Positions 16,688-24,923 of a stretch of 64,000 nucleotides of DNA are shown one piece after another. Under the pieces are notes generated by a model. The model ran no database searches. It was not told the origin of the DNA and saw nothing but the letters and a program-made list of their open reading frames with translations. The translations under genes were made by a program, and so were the position numbers. The DNA comes from Chloroflexota bacterium (lineage in GTDB: Bacteria; Chloroflexota; Dehalococcoidia; JACPQK01). The stretch lies in NCBI GenBank assembly GCA_016190505.1, contig JACPQM010000064.1, positions 40,971-104,970 of the forward strand. Direction: 5' to 3'. Every line of letters starts with the position of its first letter. Within the stretch, counting starts at the first letter, position 1.

Positions 16688-17932
16688 ATGGAAAAGAGGC
16701 CCGAGGAACAGATCAAGGAGCGAGTGCAAAGGGTCGAGGCTGCAGTGGCATTGAAGGTGCCCGACCGGGTGCCCCTGGTGCTTAGCTTTGGACTGTTCCC
16801 TGCCAAGTATGGCGGCATAAGCTGCGAGGACGCCTTCTACGACCCGGTCCGATGGGGAGCGGCCCTGAAGAAGGCTGTGTCTGATTTCGCCCCCGACATG
16901 TACGAGGGCGTGAGGATGGTCCCCGGGCCGGTGCTCGAAGCCCTGGACTGCAAGCAGGTTAAGTGGCCTGGCCATGGCGCGCCCTCTGACCACAGCCATC
17001 AGTTCGTGGAAGGGGAGTACATGAAGGCGGACGAGTACTCCGCCTTATTGGACGATCCCACCGACTATGCGTTGCGCGTTTATATGCCTCGCGTCTATGG
17101 GAGCCTGGAGGGCCTGCGGACGCTGCGCTCCCTCCGGTCCTGGCTGTTCGGCTACATGGTTGCGCCGCAGGCGGCGCTGTTCACCAGGCCGGAGGTCACT
17201 GGGGCGCTGGAGGCCCTGATTGAGGCTGGCCACCGGGCGTCCCGCTGGCGGGCCGGCATACGCACCCTGGAAAAGGACATGGCCGAGGCGGGCTTCCCTC
17301 AATTCACTGTGTCCAGCACCTACGCCCCCTTCGACATCATTTCGGATACCCTACGGGGGATGCGCGGCACCATGCTGGACATGTACCGGCAACCGGACAA
17401 ACTGATCGAGGCTTGTGAGAGGCTATTGCCCGTGCTCATCGAGACTGGCGTGGGTATCGCCAAGCATGTCGGCAATCCCCGGGTATTCATCCCGCTCCAC
17501 CGGGGGGCCGACGGCTTCATGTCCGTGAAGCAGTACGAGACCTTCTACTGGCCCACGTTCAAGCGCCTCCTCCTCGCCCTGTGCGACCAGGGCCTCACTC
17601 CTTGCCCCTTCTTCGAAGGGGACTACACCTCCCGCCTGGAGTACCTGCGCGAGCTGCCCAAAGGCAAGGTCCTGTGTCACTTCGACCGCACCGACCTGGT
17701 CAAGGCGAAGGAGGTCCTGGGGGACCACCTCTGTGTCATGGGCAATGTCCCCGCCTCCCTGTTACAGTTGGGCAGCCCCCAGGAGGTCCGGGAGTATTGC
17801 CAGAAGCTGGTAGACCGGGTGGGCAAAGGCGGCGGTTTCATCATGGCGCCTGGCTGCGTCATTGACGAGGCGCGGCCCGAGAACGTCAAGGCCATGTGCG
17901 ACTTCACCAGGGAATACGGCGTGTACGCGTAG
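16688..17932 (+). CDS. Uroporphyrinogen decarboxylase-family (MtaA/CmuA-like) methyltransferase
   Basis: 414 residues. The URO-D fold is shared by heme-pathway decarboxylases and by corrinoid methyltransferases such as MtaA and CmuA. Here the neighbours (a corrinoid protein and a MetH-activation-like protein downstream) argue for methyl transfer. Seen: RVPLVLSFGLFPAKYGGIS near the start, LCHFDRTDLVKAKEVLGDHLCVMGNVPASLL and GGFIMAPGCVIDEARPENVKAM near the end, the latter typical of the methyltransferase branch with a potential metal-ligating His/Cys set. The methyl donor is unknown; methoxylated or methylated amines are possibilities only. The TAG stop is part of a palindrome. Confidence 0.82.
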   Translation: MEKRPEEQIKERVQRVEAAVALKVPDRVPLVLSFGLFPAKYGGISCEDAFYDPVRWGAALKKAVSDFAPDMYEGVRMVPGPVLEALDCKQVKWPGHGAPSDHSHQFVEGEYMKADEYSALLDDPTDYALRVYMPRVYGSLEGLRTLRSLRSWLFGYMVAPQAALFTRPEVTGALEALIEAGHRASRWRAGIRTLEKDMAEAGFPQFTVSSTYAPFDIISDTLRGMRGTMLDMYRQPDKLIEACERLLPVLIETGVGIAKHVGNPRVFIPLHRGADGFMSVKQYETFYWPTFKRLLLALCDQGLTPCPFFEGDYTSRLEYLRELPKGKVLCHFDRTDLVKAKEVLGDHLCVMGNVPASLLQLGSPQEVREYCQKLVDRVGKGGGFIMAPGCVIDEARPENVKAMCDFTREYGVYA

Positions 17933-18000
17933 GGGCGGACGGCCGTTCGCCCCTACAATATGACCCATCTGACCGATCGGACTGATCCGTCCGATCGGTC
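17929..18000. repeat. Family-B palindrome at the stop codon plus a GACCGATCGG palindrome (family F)
   Basis: 17929-17956 is a GTAGGGGCG...CGCCCCTAC palindrome containing the TAG stop of the upstream gene. 17971-18000 has arms GACCGATCGGA / TCCGATCGGTC; relatives of the latter occur at 32941-32975 and 51608-51637. Confidence 0.85.
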
Positions 18001-18033
18001 AGACGAACAATTGCCAGGAAAGGGGCGCTGATC

Positions 18034-18666
18034 ATGAGGGAAGACCTGGCCACGGCGCTGGCCGACCTCCAGGAGGAGGCGGCGGTGCGCATCGTGAGAG
18101 AAAGGCTGGATGGCGGCGAGAACCCTTTGAGCATCCTGGCCGATGCCCGCCGGGGGATGGAGACCGTGGGCCGGCGTTTCGCCAGTTGCGAGTACTTCCT
18201 CCCGGACCTGGTCTACTCCGGTGAGATCCTGAAGCAAGTAAGCGAGATGGTCAGGCCCCGCATCAGCCAGGGCCTGAAGACCGAGCGGCTGGGCAAGGTC
18301 GTGATGGGCACCGTGGAGGGGGACATCCACGACATCGGCAAGGATATCGTGACCTTCATGCTGGACGTCAACGGCTTTGAGGTCTTCGACATAGGCGTGG
18401 ACGCGCCGCCCGACAAGTTCGTAGACAAGATCAGGGAGACCGGCGCGACCGTGGTCGGGATGAGCGGGCTGTTGACCCTGGCCTTCGACTCCATGAAGGC
18501 CACGGTAGACGCGATCGCCGAGGCTGGCCTGCGGGACCAGGTGAGGATCATGATTGGCGGCCCCCAGGTGGACGAGCAGGTCCGCAAGTACGCTGGCGCC
18601 GATGCCTACGGGCAGGACGCCATGGCGGGTGTGGCCCTGGCCAGGCAGTGGACCGGAGTCCAGTGA
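18034..18666 (+). CDS. Corrinoid (B12-binding) protein of a methyltransferase system
   Basis: 210 residues, the usual size of MtbC/MttC/MtaC-type corrinoid proteins. The helical cap domain occupies about residues 1-85; the Rossmann B12-binding domain carries the lower-axial His motif D97-x-H99-x-x-G102 in GTVEGDIHDIGKD, followed by GFEVFDIGVDAPPDKFV, VVGMSGLLTLAFDSM and IMIGGPQVDEQ. It accepts a methyl group from the MT-I enzyme upstream and delivers it to a second methyltransferase, plausibly the one at 29086. The ATG has GGAAAGGGG upstream. Confidence 0.93.
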   Translation: MREDLATALADLQEEAAVRIVRERLDGGENPLSILADARRGMETVGRRFASCEYFLPDLVYSGEILKQVSEMVRPRISQGLKTERLGKVVMGTVEGDIHDIGKDIVTFMLDVNGFEVFDIGVDAPPDKFVDKIRETGATVVGMSGLLTLAFDSMKATVDAIAEAGLRDQVRIMIGGPQVDEQVRKYAGADAYGQDAMAGVALARQWTGVQ

Positions 18667-18676
18667 CTGGGACGCC

Positions 18677-19387
18677 ATGACCGTCGTTCGCGGCATTGCC
18701 TTAGACCTCGATACGCAGGAGGTCCTGCGCCGCGCGGGAGTGAGGCAGCCCTCGGGACCCAGCGCACCGGTCGTGGACGCGGTTGCTCACCTGATGGCCC
18801 AGGTCGAGGCCGAACGTCTTCTCAAACCCGCCGTGGCCTGCGAGACCTGCGCAGTTGCCGAGGTGGAGCCTGATCACGTGCGGCTACAGGGCGGAACTAT
18901 GCTTCTAGGGCCGCTCTTGGCTTCGACGTTGTCTAGCGCCACGGAGCTGGCCGTGGCTGTGGCCACCGTCGGTGGCGACTTGGAGGAAGAGGCCTCCCGG
19001 TGTTTCCGCAAGAACGAGGCATTGCGGGGGCTGCTACTGGACGCCATCGGCAGCGCCGCCGTGGACTCCCTGACACAGAAGGTCGCCTCCCTGGTCTCTG
19101 AGGCTGGGGCCACGAAAGGTTATCAGGCAAGTTGCCCTGCTAGCCCAGGCATGACGGGCTTTCCCCTCTCGGAGCAGCGGGAAGTCCTCCGGCTGGCGCA
19201 CGCGGACGAGATCGGTGTGCAGGTTACAGGCTTTGGGGTGATGGTGCCTCGGAAGTCGGTGTCCCTGGTCTTCGGCCTGGGGCCACACGTGGCTGGCCGG
19301 GGCACGACGCGCGGCTGCGCCTACTGCACTTTGAACCGCACCTGCGCGCAGCGGCGGCTGAAGCGCACCGATGCACTAATCGAGTGA
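18677..19387 (+). CDS. MetH activation-domain-like protein of the corrinoid system
   Basis: 236 residues from the ATG at 18677, 11 bp after the corrinoid-protein stop; the frame is open upstream only as an overlap. It resembles stand-alone vitamin-B12-dependent methionine synthase activation domains: AERLLKPAVACETCAV, TELAVAVATVGGDLEEE, DAIGSAAVDSLTQ, and a SCPASPGMTGFPLSEQREVLRL segment like the SAM-site region, followed by MVPRKSVSLVFGLG. Unusual for the family is the Cys-rich tail GCAYCTLNRTCAQRR, which could bind metal. Probable role: interaction with or reactivation of the cobalamin protein. The tail sequence is duplicated at 20110. Confidence 0.72.
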   Translation: MTVVRGIALDLDTQEVLRRAGVRQPSGPSAPVVDAVAHLMAQVEAERLLKPAVACETCAVAEVEPDHVRLQGGTMLLGPLLASTLSSATELAVAVATVGGDLEEEASRCFRKNEALRGLLLDAIGSAAVDSLTQKVASLVSEAGATKGYQASCPASPGMTGFPLSEQREVLRLAHADEIGVQVTGFGVMVPRKSVSLVFGLGPHVAGRGTTRGCAYCTLNRTCAQRRLKRTDALIE

Positions 19388-19518
19388 TGTGCGATGTGCC
19401 GGTTGCTCAGTAGACGGCCCAGGGAGGCATTGCAACGGGCAGACCCTTGTAGGTGAGTGTACCGTCGGCGGCGTGGGAATGCTTGTGCACCATCCACGAA
19501 TAGCGTACTCTGCTTGCG

Positions 19519-19848
19519 ATGGAAGACGCGAAGAATGTCGTGGCCCAGGTGCGGGAGTCGGCCGAGCGGAGGGTGCTGTTCCTCCCCCACGCGCTGCGGC
19601 AGATGCTCCGCGCCGAGCCGATGATCACCGGGGCAGAGGTCCGACAGGTTATCGCCAAGGGGAGCGTCATCGAGGAATACCCGGAAGATCCGCGTGGCCA
19701 TAGCTGCCTTCTTCTGGGTCTCGGGGAGGGGAAACGCCCCATTCATGTCGTTTGTGCGCCGAAGCCAGACTACCTGGCGATCATTACAGCATACTTGCCG
19801 GACCCGACCGACTGGTCCGACGATTTCAGGAGGAGGGTCAAACGATGA
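19519..19848 (+). CDS. DUF4258-type small protein, likely toxin of a toxin-antitoxin pair
   Basis: 109 residues. LFLPHALRQMLRAEPMITGAEVRQVIAKGSVIEEYPEDPRG and LLLGLGEGKRPIHVVCAPK are the DUF4258 pattern, a RelE-fold-related family commonly paired with a YgiT-type zinc-finger protein. Exactly such a gene follows with a 4-nt ATGA overlap. A ribonuclease or mRNA-interferase role is inferred from pairing only. Confidence 0.8.
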   Translation: MEDAKNVVAQVRESAERRVLFLPHALRQMLRAEPMITGAEVRQVIAKGSVIEEYPEDPRGHSCLLLGLGEGKRPIHVVCAPKPDYLAIITAYLPDPTDWSDDFRRRVKR

Positions 19849-20057
19849 AGTGCGTCCACTGTCAAGGGGATATGAAGAAGGGCACAACGCCATTTCATGT
19901 CGATCGCCGGGGTTGCCACCTCGTGTTGGATGCTGTGCCTGCTTGGGTCTGCCGGCAGTGCGGCGAGGCCCTTTTTGAAGAGCGGGAGGTAGACGCCATC
20001 CAGGATCTCGTGCGCTCCGTCGAGGAAAAGGCAAAAGGGCTAGCCCTGGCGCAGTAG
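19845..20057 (+). CDS. YgiT-type zinc-finger antitoxin-like protein
   Basis: 70 residues from the ATG at 19845, overlapping the DUF4258 stop (ATGA) with AGGAGG upstream. Two CxxC pairs (CVHC and CRQC) match the MqsA N-terminal zinc finger, and FEEREVDAIQDLV matches the YgiT C-terminal helix. It lacks the HTH of full MqsA. Likely partner and neutraliser of the DUF4258 protein. Confidence 0.82.
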   Translation: MKCVHCQGDMKKGTTPFHVDRRGCHLVLDAVPAWVCRQCGEALFEEREVDAIQDLVRSVEEKAKGLALAQ

Positions 20058-20089
20058 GCATCGCCGAGCATCGGGAGGAGCGTGTGGTG

Positions 20090-20144
20090 GCAGAGGCCGG
20101 GGCGAGGTTGCGCCCACTGCAACTTGAACCGCACCTGCGCCCAG
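20090..20144 (+). pseudogene. Tail fragment duplicated from the MetH activation-like gene
   Basis: 35 nt at 20110-20144 match 19317-19351 at 31 of 35 positions and read in the same frame as GCAHCNLNRTCAQ against GCAYCTLNRTCAQ. A GRG triplet before it also matches. It sits just after the toxin-antitoxin pair, as if that pair had landed at the end of this gene or between two copies. The rest of 20058-20331 shows no gene. Confidence 0.65.
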
Positions 20145-20331
20145 TCTCGACATCCGAATAAGTGGGTCGCTCCATGGTGATGCCTACGCCGCCACAACAC
20201 ATCAAGAATGCTACGCGGGGGAGCAAAACGCTCGAAGAAGCACGATGTATCGTCCTTGACGCGCCCTGTCGCAAGTGTATAGCATGAGGCCTACACACGA
20301 TAGGCACAAGAGAGCCTGTTAGCCTTCGCTT

Positions 20332-21294
20332 ATGGCGATCTCGGACAAGACGAGGAAGATTCTCTGGGGACGGTCGGGCAACCGCTGCGCCATCTGTCGG
20401 CACGAGCTCGTCGTAGATGCCACACCCGCTGACGATGAATCGCTGGTGGGGGAGGAGTGTCACATCGTATCACCGACGGATCGCGGACCAAGGTTCGATG
20501 AATCGCTCCCGGATGACCAACTCGATGACCAAGCAAACCTGATCCTACTCTGTCGAATTCACCACAAGATGGTGGACGATCAGCAGGAGACCTACACCGC
20601 CGAGCTACTGCGCACGCTGAAGGAAAACCACGAGAAGTGGGTGTCGTCGTTGCTGGCGGAAAAAGAGCCAATACCCCCCATACGCATTAGACGGATCAAG
20701 GGGGATATCCCCACACACCTTGTGCGCCTGAGATCTGGGCGGGCTGTCTTGGCAATAGTTGACGGCGCGTGTGGCTTTGCGTTTGAGCACGACGAGTTGG
20801 AGTCACAAGCTGAGGTAGAACTCGTCAGCGGGTTTCTTCAGGAGGCGCAAGATTACGGAGATCTGTCTGGCGATCTTGAGGCTGGTGACCGCGTCAAAGG
20901 GGCCTTCGAAATGAGCGCGCGGCTTGACGAGCTAGAGCAGGCCGGGTTCTGGGTTTTCGGGGGACGCGAGATCCGTCGGCTCGAAGGCGGTGTCGGTTCA
21001 CCATCGCCTTTCCCAGTTGCGATACTCGCGGTATTACGCCCGACTAGTCCCGAAATCATCTGGTGCCATTCTCAAAGACAAGGGGGGGACGACACGATGG
21101 CACGAATCTTGAAAAAGGATGAAGCCCACAAGATTGTGGACCGGTTGCCGCCAAATGCTACATGGGATGACCTGATGCGCGAGATTTACGTCTGTCAGAC
21201 TATCGAACGAGGGTTGGCGGACAGCGAGGAAGGGCGGACCCGAGATGTGAAAGAGGTCGTGCAGAATACGACTTGCCTGAATGAAGGTCCATAG
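20332..21294 (+). CDS. HNH endonuclease-domain protein with antitoxin-like C-terminus
   Basis: 320 residues. N-terminal HNH/zinc motif: C19-x-x-C22, ECHIV (His44), NLILLCRIHHKMVDD with C74 and H77-H78. The middle (about 110-250) is unrecognised. The last 65 residues (MARILKKDEAHKIVDRLPPNATWDDLMREIYVCQTIERGLADSEEGR...) resemble small stand-alone antitoxin-like proteins with the DDLMxEIYVxQxIExGLADSExGR pattern. An internal ATG at 21097 after a G-rich run could also produce that part alone. Defence, DNA-repair or TA roles are all possible. Base composition is less GC-rich than in the flanking genes, suggesting acquisition. Confidence 0.72.
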   Translation: MAISDKTRKILWGRSGNRCAICRHELVVDATPADDESLVGEECHIVSPTDRGPRFDESLPDDQLDDQANLILLCRIHHKMVDDQQETYTAELLRTLKENHEKWVSSLLAEKEPIPPIRIRRIKGDIPTHLVRLRSGRAVLAIVDGACGFAFEHDELESQAEVELVSGFLQEAQDYGDLSGDLEAGDRVKGAFEMSARLDELEQAGFWVFGGREIRRLEGGVGSPSPFPVAILAVLRPTSPEIIWCHSQRQGGDDTMARILKKDEAHKIVDRLPPNATWDDLMREIYVCQTIERGLADSEEGRTRDVKEVVQNTTCLNEGP

Positions 21295-21346
21295 CTCCCG
21301 CACTTTCCGGACAGGCATCGTGTAGAATGGGCATGGGACTGATAGC

Positions 21347-21565
21347 ATGATCAAGACCATCGAAGCAGTGATTGACGAACAGGGAAACGTTCGCTTGCTG
21401 GAGCCTATTGAGTTGGGGACAGAGAAACGGGCGTTGGTAGTAATCCTAGACGAACCGACTGCGCGCATTCAGGAAACGGCACTGCTGAGTGAAAGGGCGC
21501 TCGCAGAAGACTGGAACAGGCCTGAAGAGGATGCGGCGTGGTCACACCTGCAGCCGGCGCGGTAG
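21347..21565 (+). CDS. Small antitoxin-like protein (AF2212/DUF104-like)
   Basis: 72 residues: MIKTIEAVIDEQGNVRLLEPI is the DUF104/AF2212-like beta-strand start found in many small antitoxin-like proteins, followed by an acidic C-terminal helix with ERALAEDWNRPEEDAAW. It overlaps by 28 nt the PemK-type gene downstream and is its probable partner. Confidence 0.72.
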   Translation: MIKTIEAVIDEQGNVRLLEPIELGTEKRALVVILDEPTARIQETALLSERALAEDWNRPEEDAAWSHLQPAR

Positions 21566-21888
21566 TCCTGGTCCCCTTTCCGTTTTCCGACTTGTCCCAG
21601 GCCAAGCTGCGTCCGGCTGTCGTGCTTGCGGATGCTGGTCGTGGTGATTGGATTCTGTGTCAGGTTACGAGCAACCCATACGGAGATGCGCGGTCCGTAA
21701 GCCTCCTGGCTGCCAGCTTCGCTGTGGGTTCACTGAACATCACAAGCTACGCGCGACCGGGCAAGCTGTTTACTGCCAACCGTGACCTGATGGTGGCCGA
21801 GGTCGGCCGCCTGCACAGAGGGCCGCTTCAACAGATTCTCCAGGTGACGGTGGACATTTTGCTGAGCAGCATCAAACGGCAATCGTAA
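21538..21888 (+). CDS. PemK/MazF-type toxin
   Basis: 116 residues, GTG start. GAVVLVPFPFSDLSQAKLRPAVVLADAGRGDWILCQVTSNPYGD is the MazF/PemK signature (substrate-binding loop, RP-VVL strand, T/S-x-N), and LMVAEVGRLHRG follows. Such proteins are usually sequence-specific mRNA endoribonucleases. The antitoxin partner is the overlapping upstream gene. Confidence 0.88.
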   Translation: MVTPAAGAVVLVPFPFSDLSQAKLRPAVVLADAGRGDWILCQVTSNPYGDARSVSLLAASFAVGSLNITSYARPGKLFTANRDLMVAEVGRLHRGPLQQILQVTVDILLSSIKRQS

Positions 21889-21945
21889 GTGCCGCTTGGG
21901 GCTAGCGTAACCACGGCATGCAACTGACGCGCCAGCTCGTTCTTC

Positions 21946-22046
21946 CTAGTGTAGTGTCTCGCAAATAACTTGACAATAAACAGGTTCCGCTACCAGCGGA
22001 CCATGAAGGCGGGCGTTGTAAAGCCGTATACGAGACACTCCACTAG
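21946..22046 (+). mobile_element. 101-bp miniature inverted-repeat element, copy 1
   Basis: Ends CTAGTGTAGTGTCTCG and CGAGACACTCCACTAG form terminal inverted repeats of about 16 bp with one mismatch. A nearly identical copy lies in the opposite orientation at 27022-27122. Too short to code for a transposase, so it is MITE-like. The remainder of the 459-bp gap 21889-22347 shows no gene. Confidence 0.88.
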
Positions 22047-22347
22047 GGGAGGAGCCGCCGCTTGCCGAGAACAGGCATCAGAACGGCGGCTCATACCATG
22101 TTCATACCATACTCACACTACAGACACACCTAGGTGTGCTAGGTTTATACCATTTTCACCCTTTTCTCACACTGGTATTTCGGTGGGTCTTGGCGATAAT
22201 GGGGAACAGCCGACCTGGGGAACCAGTCTTGATCAGATTCGTCGCCTATCTCCCTCAGTTGCACCCCAGGCGTCAGGAGTCGGTCATGTAGCAAGGGCAG
22301 ACCACCGGCGCGTGTAGGCCCCTTCTTGTTTCATAAGGAGGCAACCA

Positions 22348-22812
22348 ATGCATAGGCTATCCGTCATAGCAGTAGTTCTCTTGATAATAGGGCTGTTGGC
22401 CAGCACTCCAGCCATCGCAGGGTGGTTCTGGAACTCGGCCTGGGAAGTCGGTGGGCAGGAAGTCCACCTGTGCTGGTCGGGGCCCGAGGACTCCGGCCCT
22501 GACGGCTACCGGGCCAGCGTGGAGTTGGCCTACCCCAAGGGGGTTGACGTGGACCTGGAGAGCCAGATGACCAAGAAAGAACAGGTCCACAAGGTCTCTT
22601 CCAAGGAGTTGTCAGTGGTTGGCGGCAATGCTCAAATTCGGGCCACTTTCCGCGTTGTTCCGGTAGAGGGCACCGGTAGCCAGGGAACAGTTACTGCCTG
22701 GGTCACCCAGGGCTCTTCCTGTGACGCAACCACCATTGGCCCGGCTGTCTCAGGCTCCGTGGGAGAAAAGCTCGTTGTCAATGCGGTGGTGACTGGCGTG
22801 GTTGACAACTAG
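22348..22812 (+). CDS. Small secreted protein of unknown function
   Basis: 154 residues; ATG preceded by AAGGAGG. A clear signal peptide (VIAVVLLIIGLLASTPAIA, cleavage near AIA-G) leads to a beta-rich, roughly 130-residue exported domain with two Cys (LCWSG and SSCDA) that might form a disulfide. No family was recognised. It lies 132 bp upstream of a sensor kinase, so it could be an extracellular partner or signal binder for it; that is a guess from position. Confidence 0.7.
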   Translation: MHRLSVIAVVLLIIGLLASTPAIAGWFWNSAWEVGGQEVHLCWSGPEDSGPDGYRASVELAYPKGVDVDLESQMTKKEQVHKVSSKELSVVGGNAQIRATFRVVPVEGTGSQGTVTAWVTQGSSCDATTIGPAVSGSVGEKLVVNAVVTGVVDN

Positions 22813-22944
22813 CCCCCGGTGTTGTGAAGTATGGGCACGGGTGTGCGGCTGGCAGCAGCGGGTGTAGTCCGCGTGGCCGCCGCATTACCTGGTAGGGCGT
22901 TCCGGGTGACGGCAGCAGGGTCCTCCGCTCGAAAGGAGGCAACT

Positions 22945-24777
22945 GTGAGTGGGCTAGTGGGTTCTCTAGCCACTGCCAAACAGCTCAGAGGGCTAAACTG
23001 GAGGCTATGCCTCCTGATCCCAGCGGTCTTTGTGGCCGGTATGGTCTGGTTGGACTATCTGGTCCGGCGCACGAACTGGACGGGGTCCCTGGATCTCAAC
23101 ACTCTCCTCTTCACCCTGCTGATCATCGCGGCGGGCCTGTTCCCACTGCCGGTAGGGCCGCGCATCAAGGCAGGCGTGACCACGGCGCCCCTGTTCCTGG
23201 CGGCGCTGATTCTACCGCCTGGGGCAGCGGCCCTGGCAGCCATGGTTGGCGGGCTGGTGTACCTGGTTGGGTTGCGGTTCAAGCCCCCAGTCATGCTCAT
23301 GCGCTGGTACAAGTACCCTTTCAACACCGGCGAGACCGCTCTTTCCACAGGCATGGCCTCCTGGGCATTCCACCTGCTGGCCGGGGACAACCTGACCACC
23401 CTGGCGGTGCTGGTGCCCCTGGTGCTCATGTATGTGGTGAACACCGGGCTGGTGTCCCTGGTGGCGGGCACGCAGATAGGGGTCAATCCTGCCAAGCTCT
23501 GGTGGGGGGGAACCAAGGAGAATGGCCTGGCCGAGGTGAGCCTGTTCTCCTTCGGCTATCTGGGAGCCGTGAGCTACCACGAGAACCCGCCCATACTCAT
23601 CGCTCTGCTTGTACCAGTGGTCATCATCTACTTCGTCTTCTCCCGACTGGCCAGCACCAATGCCGCCGTGGAAAAGGAACGGAATGCCCTGAGCAGCATC
23701 ATGGCCAGCATGAGCGAGGGGCTGGTAGTAATAGATAAGGGGGACACGCTGGCCTACTGTAACCCGTCCGCCGAGAGGGTCCTCGATATAGCGGCTAGCG
23801 ACTTTGTCGGCAAGCCGGTAAGCGTTTTTGAACAGGCGTGGCAAGCCAGAGTGGTTGACCATGACGGGCTTGTTCGTGCATGGAAAGATGGTGTGCTCCG
23901 GGCGCCGGAAAGGCCAGCGGTGGACTTCGATCTGCTGTCCGGTGGCCAGAGGCTCACCATCCAGGCAAGGTTATTTTCGGTTGGTGCCTTAGGCACAGGC
24001 GTCGTGCTCCGCGACATCACCCGAGAGAGCGAAGTGGACCGGATGAAGGCCGATTTTGTCTCCATCGTGTCCCACGAGCTGCGCACGCCAATGACTGTTG
24101 TATACGGATTCGCCGAGCTCCTGCTCGTGTCTCAGGGGCTCACCGAACAGCAGAAGGAGTGGGCCGGGCGAATACACAGTGAGGGCCAGCGGCTGACCAA
24201 CATAGTAGAGGACCTGCTCGACGTGTCCCGCATCGAAGCAGGGCGCCTCTCCCTCAAGCTGGCACCTCTGGTGCTGAGGCCACTCGTGGCCCGCGTCGGA
24301 GATGCCCTGAGCACCCGCTACCCTGCTCACGTCTTCCAGATAGACTTGGCAGAGGATTTCCCTCTAGTCCGGGGTGACGAGGAGAAGCTCCTCCAGGTTT
24401 TTCATAACTTGATGGACAACGCCGCCAAGTATTCGCCCCGGGGCGGACCAATAACGGTCGCCGCCCAGGCCGGTACAGAGAGAAAGGAGGTGGTTATCAG
24501 CATTACCGACCATGGCCTGGGCATTCCGCAGGCGGAGATGCCTCGGCTCTTTACCCGGTTCCATCGCATCCAGCGTCCAGAGACCGAAGGAGTACGGGGC
24601 ACAGGCCTGGGGCTATACATTGTCAAGTCTCTGGTGGAGTTGATGGGTGGGCGAGTGTGGTTGGAGAGCGTGTTAAGCGAGGGAAGCACGTTCCATTTGG
24701 CCCTGCCACTGCCGAGGTCGAACGGGCATGGGCTGAGAGCCTGTGAGTTTTTGGCGCCTTTGAAAGTAATAGCATGA
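22945..24777 (+). CDS. Membrane sensor histidine kinase with PAS domain
   Basis: 610 residues from the GTG at 22945, which has a strong AAAGGAGG 5 nt upstream; the frame extends to 22831 without such a site. The N-terminal ~240 residues hold seven or eight membrane helices of the MASE1-like or 7TM type, followed by a PAS domain (NALSSIMASMSEGLVVIDKGD, YCNPSAERVLDI), a HisKA box DFVSIVSHELRTP with the phospho-His, and HATPase motifs NLMDNAAKYSPRGG, DHGLGIP and GTGLGLYIVK. The receiver protein at 26536 is its likely partner, now separated from it by a transposase gene. Confidence 0.92.
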   Translation: MSGLVGSLATAKQLRGLNWRLCLLIPAVFVAGMVWLDYLVRRTNWTGSLDLNTLLFTLLIIAAGLFPLPVGPRIKAGVTTAPLFLAALILPPGAAALAAMVGGLVYLVGLRFKPPVMLMRWYKYPFNTGETALSTGMASWAFHLLAGDNLTTLAVLVPLVLMYVVNTGLVSLVAGTQIGVNPAKLWWGGTKENGLAEVSLFSFGYLGAVSYHENPPILIALLVPVVIIYFVFSRLASTNAAVEKERNALSSIMASMSEGLVVIDKGDTLAYCNPSAERVLDIAASDFVGKPVSVFEQAWQARVVDHDGLVRAWKDGVLRAPERPAVDFDLLSGGQRLTIQARLFSVGALGTGVVLRDITRESEVDRMKADFVSIVSHELRTPMTVVYGFAELLLVSQGLTEQQKEWAGRIHSEGQRLTNIVEDLLDVSRIEAGRLSLKLAPLVLRPLVARVGDALSTRYPAHVFQIDLAEDFPLVRGDEEKLLQVFHNLMDNAAKYSPRGGPITVAAQAGTERKEVVISITDHGLGIPQAEMPRLFTRFHRIQRPETEGVRGTGLGLYIVKSLVELMGGRVWLESVLSEGSTFHLALPLPRSNGHGLRACEFLAPLKVIA

Positions 24778-24923
24778 TGCAGGTTGCCTGGTCCGGTGAG
24801 GTTTGCCTCACCAGTGCGCTGTTGTGGCTGGCAGTCCTCCCTGCGGCGACCCGCCCAGCACCCGGGGGGCTGTCTGTCGTACCCCGCCCTTGGGCTGAAG
24901 GGCACTGCCTGCGGTGGCGTTGG

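Noticed and set aside
21966..22046. Short peptide frame within the MITE (begins LTINRFRYQRTMK)
   Set aside because: It is carried identically by both copies but lacks a ribosome site and ends at the terminal repeat; more likely the internal part of a non-coding element.
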